64,000 nucleotides of DNA from Mytilus galloprovincialis (lineage: Eukaryota; Mollusca; Bivalvia; Mytilida; Mytilidae): positions 62,423,121 to 62,487,120 of the forward strand of contig NC_134846.1 in NCBI RefSeq assembly GCF_965363235.1. The letters run 5' to 3'. Of the stretch, positions 35,746 to 64,000 are shown piece by piece. The notes beneath the pieces are model-generated. The model ran no database searches. It worked only from the letters and a program-made list of their open reading frames with translations, and was not told the DNA's origin. Within the stretch, counting starts at the first letter, position 1, and every line of letters starts with the position of its first letter. The translations under genes were made by a program, and so were the position numbers.

Positions 35746-36167
35746 TTTTCATATGTTTAAATTCAGTTTAATTGTTATCTGTTTAAAATTTATACATATT
35801 TATTAAAATGACATCTGTTGTGATTATGTGCAATATTATTAATTTAGATATTAAAATTTGTTGATACATTTTGTGTTTTTCTTCTTCCTTTTATTATCTT
35901 ATTAAATCTTCACACCCAATGTTAACTTGTAAAGGGCATCTCATTATCCTGAAAACTTAAACAGGACCACTGGAGCATAAATTATTAGGTCAAAATCAGA
36001 CAACAATGTCTGGCCAAAAAGCTCTACTATTAAAAAATCTCAATTAAAAGTTCAACTAAATGCAAATATTTATTACAATGCACAAGAGGAAAGAGGTGAT
36101 TAGATATGGAGGTGTTTGAAAATTTTGATTACCTTAATTTAGAGAGCTTTGAACTAGAATTGTTTTT

Positions 36168-36811
36168 ATAGACCGTATATTGGTATCATGTCCTCGTCAT
36201 TGTTGGTGTCGTCGTCTGAAGACGGATAGTTTCCAGATAATAACTTTAATATAAGTAAATAGAAATCAATAAAATTTTAACACAATGTTTATAACCACAA
36301 AAGGAAGCTTGGGATTGATTTGAGTGGTTATGGTCCCTAAGGTTTAGGAATTAGGGGCCCAAAACAAGCATTTATCTAGTGTCTGGACAATAAGTTGTGT
36401 AAAAGTATTTCAATTATTCTGAAATTGTACAATGTTTAATACCATAAGTAGAAGGTTGGGATAAATTTTAAGGGTAATGCAATAAACAGTCATAGGAATA
36501 AAGGGCAAAAAAAGGGGGGAGGGTTCAATTTTTCTCATTTCAGATTTCAGAAATTAAAAAGAAAATTTCTTCAAATATTTTTCTTAAGAGGATTAATATT
36601 AACAGCATAGTGAATTGCTCAAAAGCAAAAAAAAAAATTTTTTAAGTCATAAGACCATTCTTTCTGTGTCAGAAACATATGCTGTGTCAACTTTTTAATC
36701 ACAATCCAAATTCAGAGCTGTATTCAGCTTGAATGTTGTGTCCATACTTGCCCCAACTGTTCAGGGTTGGACCTCTGCGGTCGTATAAAGCTGCACCCTG
36801 CAGAGCATCTG
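36168..36811 (+). repeat. Family H repeat copy, intergenic
   Basis: It opens ATAGACCGTATATTGGTATC and ends GCAGAGCATCTGG. The 3' 300 bp match the copies ending at 1165 and 26720, including the AAATTCAGAGCTGTAT and TATAAAGCTGC words. From 36812 to 37489 no gene or repeat structure was recognised apart from a CTGTCCG-rich patch near 37080. Confidence 0.7.
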
Positions 36812-37489
36812 GCTGTCTTAGTCCTTAAGGCTCTGGTAGATATATGGCAATCCTACCACATCTCTTGATTTTTATAAAACATGTACTGCGTGAACCTCCA
36901 ATTTTTGTCCAATATTAAAGAATTGGTATTGAATAAGGGCAAGGAGAAGCACAGTTATGGCACTTCACTCAAGTGTATATTTTGTTCATACCTTGCATGT
37001 CAAGTCCAAAAGTTTTCATATTGACATCTATACTGTCCATATCATAGTTATACCCAGGCTTTAAAAAAGTGAGTTTCCTCTGTCTGTCCGCCATCCATCC
37101 ATCAGTCGGTCCGTCATAAGAATATTTATATGGTTATACGTTTTCAAATTCATCACTCAACAACTTCCTGTTTACCAAACACTTGTACCATTTTACACAT
37201 GATAGCCAAGTTTAAAATTTTCGTCACATTTTTCTCAGGAAATAATATACAAGGATTTCTGAAAATTGGTGTCAGGGTTTATATGAACTAGCTTTACTAT
37301 GTGATGTGTTTTCTGGTTCTCCACTCAACAACTTCCTGTTAACCAAAATATTTCCGCTGGGGTATTACTAGTGAGCAGTAGCTCAGTTTCTTTTGTTTTG
37401 ATTGTCTTTTCTTTGTCAGCTGGGCATTACAATGTTGATTGAAGTGCATTGTATTTGTATAAAGCTATGGTATATTCAGCGGATGTTTC

Positions 37490-38143
37490 ATACAGTGTTT
37501 GTAGACCCTCCATTATAGCAAGTTTTTGTTTGTTATATGTCTGTTGTCCTATACTTCATTCTATACTTGTTTAAACGAGCAAGGTCTACATGACCATTAC
37601 AGGGTTTACCTGACCTAGACCCCACTTCATGGATCAGTAATGAAGGCTAAGTTTGCATGGTAAAATCTGAATCTCAGATTCTCGGAAGCAGAGTGTCAAA
37701 TACCTTTGGTGTATGAAATGATTGCATGATGTACAAAAAATATACAGGTCGGTCTAGCTGTTTGTTGCACATGATTGTGTGGCAGATTTGATCTACAGGT
37801 TACCTCAATTTCAAGATTTATTGTTTGTAAGTTTTCATGGTAAGGTTGGTTTTGCAAGTACCATGAGTATGAGGTCAACTATATTTGATGTATAAAATGA
37901 TTGTTTGGTGTACTTTTCTTGGTTTGGTCTGTTTCTCTGATACTACAAGAATAACGCATCTACAACAATTGAATGCTGTACATGTTCATCTGACTAACCA
38001 TATTTACATGGATCATTTTAAGTTCTTCTATCAATAAGTGGCCACCATCAATAAAACTTGGAGAATATTTTCCTCTAGGACCTCAACATTAATTCAATAA
38101 CGGTCAGTCAAGCGAGCACAACAGTTCAGTGTGTGTTTTTGGT
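37490..38143 (-). repeat. Family B modular element, diverged and incomplete
   Basis: It contains the family B words GGTCAACTATATTTGATGTA and TTCATGGATCA, with a terminus AGTTCAGTGTGTGTTTT at about 38128-38143. The 3' hairpin end is missing. It faces the near-complete copy that starts at 38543. Confidence 0.55.
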
Positions 38144-38542
38144 TTTATGGATGCCAAGCTAATTACCAAATATGAAGTCTCACTAATCAGAAGCACTGGG
38201 AATGTGTGACCAAAAATTGAAGTTCATTCAACATATTGAAATATAATAAGTATTAGCAAACAAAAAGTAGGTGTTTGAAAACGGATCTATGTTTAAAATC
38301 CTTCAGACTTGTAAAATTAACTTTTTTTCATAATGGAATCTATTTTCTATACATGTATATATTTTTAGAAAGAAGCCTTATAGCTTATGACTTGTTGATT
38401 TCATCCTACAGGATGAGCTTTTCAACGTACAGAACTACCCTAGCATGATCAACATCTAGCAAACACTTTAGCTCAACTGGTTCTGCAAGCCATATCATGG
38501 TGTTTTACAGCCAGTGGCAAATATTACAGAAATATCAAGACA

Positions 38543-39633
38543 AGAGTGCACACGCTGAAATGTCTCGCCTTCTATACTAATCATTGATATTATGTTGATA
38601 GTCCTAAGTATAAAGCTAAGCTTTATTACAACTGTCACATAAACTTAACATTAACCAAGATAACTAAACAAAGACCAATGAACCTTGAAAAGGAGGTCCA
38701 GGTCAGATGAACCATGCCAGGCAGACAGGTACAGCTAACAATGCTTCTATACAACATATATAGTTGACACATTACTTATAGTTTAAGAAAAATAGACCAA
38801 AACACAAAAACTTAACACTGTGCAATGAACCGTGAAAATGAAGTCACGGTTAAATAAAACCTGCTCGACTGACATAAAGATCATAAAATATTTCCATACA
38901 CCAAATATAGTTGACCTATGGCATATAGCATTAGATAAAAAGACCAAAACTCAAAAACTTAACTTTGACCACTGAACCATGAAAATGAGGTCACGGTCAC
39001 ATGACATCTGCCTGCTAGACATGTACACTTATAAATCATTCCATACAACAAATATAGTAGACCTATTGCATATGGTATGAGAAAAACAGACCAAAACACA
39101 AAAATTTAACTATAACCACTGAACCATGAAAATGAGGTCAAGGTGAGATGACACCTGCCAGTTGGACATGTACACCTTACAGTCCTTCCATACACCGAAT
39201 ATACTAGCCCTATTGCTTATAGTATCTGAGATATGGACTTGACCACCAAAACTTAACCTTGTTCACTGATCCATGAAATGAGATAGGTCAAGTGAAAACT
39301 GTCTGACAGACACGAGGACCTTGCAAGGTACGCACATATCAAATATAGTTATCCTATTACTTATAATAAGCGAGAATTCAACATTACAAAAAATTTGAAC
39401 TTTTTTTTCAAGTGGTCACTGAACCATGAAAATGAGGTCAAGGACATTGGACATGTGACTGACGGAAACTTCGTAACATGAAGCATCTATATACAAAGTA
39501 TGAAGCATCCAGGTCTTCCACCTTCTAAAATATAAAGCTTTTAAGAAGTGAGCTAACGCCTCCGCCGTAGCCGCCGCCGGATCACTATCCCTATGTCGAG
39601 CTTTCTGCAACAAAAGTTGCAGGCTCGACAAAA
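38543..39633 (+). repeat. Family B modular element, complete
   Basis: It starts AAGAGTGCACACGCTGAAAT and has six to seven diverged units of about 115 bp (CTGAACCATGAAAATGAGG, ATATAGTTGACCTATTGCAT). Near the end it has CCGCCGCCGGATCACTATCC, then the hairpin GCAAC-AAAA-GTTGC within GTCGAG.../...GCTCGAC (ending 39630). The minus-strand frame at 39416-39640 falls inside it. From 39634 to 40437 only AT-rich sequence is seen. Confidence 0.75.
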
Positions 39634-40437
39634 AGTACATGCCCTTCTGCGACTAGGCCAATATATTGAGCTAGATTTCAAAATGCTAATTCAGTGAATG
39701 TTTCCAACCAGGACACTTATTTAGACTCAGAGAAGACTAGTCTTTGCTCATATTTATGAAAGCCACATGATTAGAAACAGCAAACACAATTTAATCAAGT
39801 CTTTGGTTTAAACTTGTCAAAACAAGCCCATTCCCTTCTGCATATAAGATGAGAACAAGATATACATAGAGTTCTGTTGCATCAGCTTTTGCTTATTGTT
39901 GAAGGCTGTACAGTCTTTGATATGGGTGGCAATAAAATCATTGTTCCTTTGCTTTTTCTTCGGTCAGTGGAAGTAGGGATTTTCTTTAAGAATTAATACA
40001 CCATATTCCTTTTTTTTTTTTTTTTTTTATCTTTAAACTGTAGCTCAACCAAATCTTTGGTTACCTCAGGATAAACAAAAGCATGTAATTTGAAGAATTA
40101 CCTAAAGATCGTGATTTAAAGGTTTGGTTGGCGTGTTTTCTTTATTTGTATAAATGTTTGATTATCCTCATTAAGATTGATATTAGCAAACAAAAGATGA
40201 GACTAAGGACAATGGACATATGACAGATCCAAGACTTCTACCTTTCAAAATATGAAGCTTTTAAGATAGCTTGAACTATATTTTCCCAAATCAGCAGCAC
40301 GATAAACAAACAACAAGAAAATTGGCATTTACCAACAATTGGCAAGTTGTAAGAATTTGTTTGTGAACATGAAACACAACAGTAATGACATGAAAAAACT
40401 CTTGCTGAAGGATAACAGACATTTAGAGCAAATATGG

Positions 40438-40443
40438 TTTATT
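40438..40443 (-). terminator. Candidate poly(A) signal of the FAS-like gene
   Basis: AATAAA on the minus strand, about 165 nt after the stop codon at 40606. It is the first canonical hexamer downstream. No transcript evidence. Confidence 0.4.
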
Positions 40444-40605
40444 CAACTTTCAATTTTCTAAATTTCAAAGCTTCAAAATAATAACATGAATACATATATT
40501 AAGAACAAAATATCTAATTTCATGCAAATCAATAAATTTCAATTAGAATAAACTTTAGCAAACAATAAATATAGCACTAATAGTATTTAGTCAAACAAAT
40601 GTTCC

Positions 40606-62858
<22,253 letters not shown>

Positions 62859-63245
62859 CTAAAACATCATAATTTGCTCCTATATTATGCATTATGTTTG
62901 TGAATCAATCCATACATAAAAAAATTATGACTTGCAGAAAATAATTCAGAAAAATGAAAAGCAAAGACAAAGGTTTAGCAGTATTCCCCCTAACTTTAGA
63001 GCAGGGGATATTCATATAGGCTTTCTGCTACTTTAAAACAAGCAAACTTAACTTTGCACCAATGCAAAAAGTTTTTTTTATCCCTCTTAAATAAGCAGAA
63101 TGACAGTTACATTGAGATAACGCATGGGTTTTTACAAAATATCTCTTGAAAAAATGCCATTTCTCAGAAGTAGATAGAAGACAATTGTGGATAGTAGCTA
63201 GTGTTTCAAGCAATCTATATTTAAACTGAACTATTAAGAACTAGA

Positions 63246-64000
63246 TATCATTGAGATGGGAGCCATCTCTGTGGGCCCCGCTGTGAATAATGTGCATTAA
63301 AAAATTGTATCTTTACCATAGGACATGGGTTTGTCAACTAAAATCAAAGTTTTTGACCTTGACCTTTGACCTAGGAAGTTGTAAATAAATTATGACACAC
63401 CCTTTGGTGTTGGTTTATAAACATGTCAAGTATAAACTTTGAAATGATAACGGTTCTCAAGATATAGAGCGGACATAGGACATGGGGTTGTCAACTGAAA
63501 CCAAAGTTTTTGACCTTGACCTTTGACCTAGGAAGTTGTACGTAAATTATGACACACCCTTTGGTGTTGGTTTATATAGATGTCAAGTATAAACTTTGAA
63601 ATGACAACGGTTCTCAAGATATAGAGCGGACACGATCTTTACCATAGGACATAGGGTTGTCAACTGAAACCAAAGTTTTTGACCTTGACCTTTGGCCTAG
63701 GAAGTTGTACATAAATTATGACATACCCTCTGATATTGGTTTATATACATTTCAGGTATAAACTTCAAAATGATAACGGTTCTCAAGATATAGAGCGGAC
63801 ACAATCTTTACCATAGGACATGGGGTTGTCAACTGAAACCAAAGTTTTTGACCTTGAACTTTGCCCTAGGCAGTCGTTCATAAATTATGACACACCCTCT
63901 GGTGTTGGTTCATATACATGTCAAGTATAAACTTTGAAATCATAATGGTTCTCAAGATATAGAGCGGACACGATCTTCACCACAGGACACAGGGTTGTCA
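63246..64000 (+). repeat. Family G tandem array, runs off the right edge
   Basis: A hairpin GAGATGG-GAG-CCATCTC (63253-63269) marks the 5' end. Units then start at 63321, 63478, 63647, 63816 and 63985 (GGACATGGGGTTGTCAAC), so the period is 169 bp with a shorter first unit of 157 bp. Units share GACCTTGACCTTTG and TCTCAAGATATAGAGCGGAC. It lies in the FAS-like intron upstream of the first visible AT exon. Confidence 0.88.

Overview
The window is AT-rich animal nuclear DNA with spliced genes, canonical GT..AG introns and a very high load of interspersed repeats. The repeat families and the genes point to a bivalve mollusc, most likely a mytilid mussel. That is an inference from repeat style, not a database result. 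Three protein genes were rebuilt exon by exon, and every splice junction was checked for reading phase.

Layout: (1) 1-6999 is repeat-rich sequence downstream of CDK1, holding modular tandem elements and the probable CDK1 3' UTR. (2) 7000-17855, minus strand, is a complete seven-exon CDK1 (303 aa) with introns full of transposon-like repeats and a CDE/CHR-like cell-cycle element about 130 bp upstream of the ATG. (3) 17856-22385 is the divergent intergenic region, with two tiny palindromic insertions. (4) 22386-34828, plus strand, is a complete PICK1 (PDZ-BAR scaffold, 415 aa) with a second candidate first exon, an intronic hAT transposon and a locally triplicated exon end. (5) 34829-40605 is intergenic between two convergent genes, again filled with modular repeats. 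(6) 40606-62858, minus strand, holds the last 20 exons (1,899 aa) of a fatty-acid-synthase-like megasynthase, covering AT, DH, a methyltransferase relic, ER, KR, ACP and TE. Its KS domain lies beyond the right edge. AT, DH, KR and ACP look intact. The ER has lost its NADPH-binding glycines and catalytic lysine, and the TE lacks the usual Asp and His of its triad. This suggests an animal FAS-like polyketide synthase or a functionally diverged FAS paralogue.

The three genes are not an operon or pathway: CDK1 is a cell-cycle kinase, PICK1 a trafficking scaffold and the third a lipid/polyketide synthase. The repeats are notable in their own right. At least seven families share one plan: a short hairpin at the 5' end, a core of 115-500 bp tandem units, often a GACGGAC-rich stretch, and a hairpin just inside the 3' end. 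This matches the 'pearl' type of bivalve element, linked in the literature to non-autonomous Helitron-like elements. There are also foldback elements, a Mutator-like MITE with a 9-bp duplication, a tRNA-derived foldback, and a 315-bp piece of the CDK1 3' region copied into a repeat inside a CDK1 intron.
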